This document shows, piece after piece, positions 6,311 through 6,498 of a stretch of 6,498 bases of DNA; positions within the stretch are counted from its first letter, which is position 1; each line of letters begins with the position of its first letter. The stretch is from the NCBI GenBank assembly GCA_023392575.1, contig JAEVYV010000192.1:1-6498 (forward strand), in the 5' to 3' direction. The position numbers and the translations under genes are program-made. Under the pieces are notes generated by a model. The model ran no database searches, was not told the DNA's origin, and saw only the letters and a list, made by a program, of their open reading frames with translations. The stretch is from Bacteroidota bacterium. GTDB lineage: Bacteria; Bacteroidota; Bacteroidia; Chitinophagales; Chitinophagaceae.

Positions 6311-6498
6311 ATGCAAATACAGGAAAACCATTCACTCAAACCATACAATACCTTTGGCATCGATGCCCGTGCCAGATATTTTGCTGCGTTTACGGATACC
6401 CGCCAGCTGGAAGATCTTCTGTCAGCGGCAAGCCACAAATTGCAAATTCCACACATTCTGATCCTGGGCGGCGGCAGCAATATTTTGCTGACCAAAGA
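6311..6498 (+). CDS. murB: UDP-N-acetylenolpyruvoylglucosamine reductase MurB, N-terminal 62 residues (runs off right edge)
   Basis: A cytoplasmic FAD enzyme that reduces UDP-GlcNAc-enolpyruvate to UDP-MurNAc with NADPH, the second committed step of peptidoglycan synthesis. Only the start is visible. It shows the family's opening pattern: N-terminal SLKPYNTFGID (NTFG at 13-16) followed by a short helix, then ILILGGGSNILL at about 49-60, the FAD-binding GGGSN segment. The frame is open to the window's end. The ATG at 6311 lies 24 bases after the priA stop with no room for a clear separate promoter, so co-transcription with priA is likely. The C-terminal catalytic residues and the type I/type II distinction lie outside the window. 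Confidence 0.95.
   Translation, partial: MQIQENHSLKPYNTFGIDARARYFAAFTDTRQLEDLLSAASHKLQIPHILILGGGSNILLTK

Noticed and set aside
6082..6495. A 137-residue minus-strand open frame across the priA end and murB start
   Set aside because: It covers the priA C-terminus, the short gap and the conserved NTFG and GGGSN motifs of murB on the other strand; no domain is evident.
1..6498. Search for CRISPR arrays, insertion sequences, tRNA genes and long repeats
   Set aside because: No repeated units, transposase-like frames, tRNA-like cloverleaf or terminal inverted repeats were noticed by eye; the gaps between genes are too short for most of these.

Overview
The window looks like ordinary chromosomal DNA from a member of the Bacteroidota, plausibly Chitinophagaceae or a close relative. 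That placement is inferred from three things: near-leaderless starts preceded by boxes resembling the Bacteroidota -7 element (TAnnTTTG) instead of Shine-Dalgarno sequences; a DUF4258 protein; and a short AraC regulator fused to a metal-binding-like domain, which I associate with this phylum from memory. No mobile element, CRISPR array, RNA gene or long repeat was seen, and no gap between genes exceeds about 175 bases.

Left part (1-2015, minus strand): a copper-handling module. An AraC-type regulator with an N-terminal heavy-metal-associated-like segment (CxxC at residues 10-13) lies 101 bases upstream of, and in the same orientation as, a CopA-type copper-exporting P1B ATPase. The ATPase runs off the left edge exactly where its CPC membrane motif would be expected, so only its N-terminal 450 residues are visible. 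The simplest reading is that the regulator senses Cu(I) (or Ag(I)) through its CxxC and controls the exporter and perhaps itself.

Middle part (2169-3672, plus strand): a 70-residue protein of unknown function, then a membrane-anchored, cysteine-rich DUF4258 protein whose stop overlaps the start of a PlsC-like lysophospholipid acyltransferase (ATGATG junction). The last two form a translationally coupled pair.

Right part (3845-6498, plus strand): complete priA (primosomal replication-restart helicase, 813 residues) followed after 24 bases by the start of murB (peptidoglycan precursor synthesis), cut by the right edge.

The priA, murB and acyltransferase genes are housekeeping. The most interesting element is the metal-domain/AraC fusion next to copA, which represents a copper-response wiring different from the CueR, CsoR and CopY types. 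I did not find evidence of an entirely new system.
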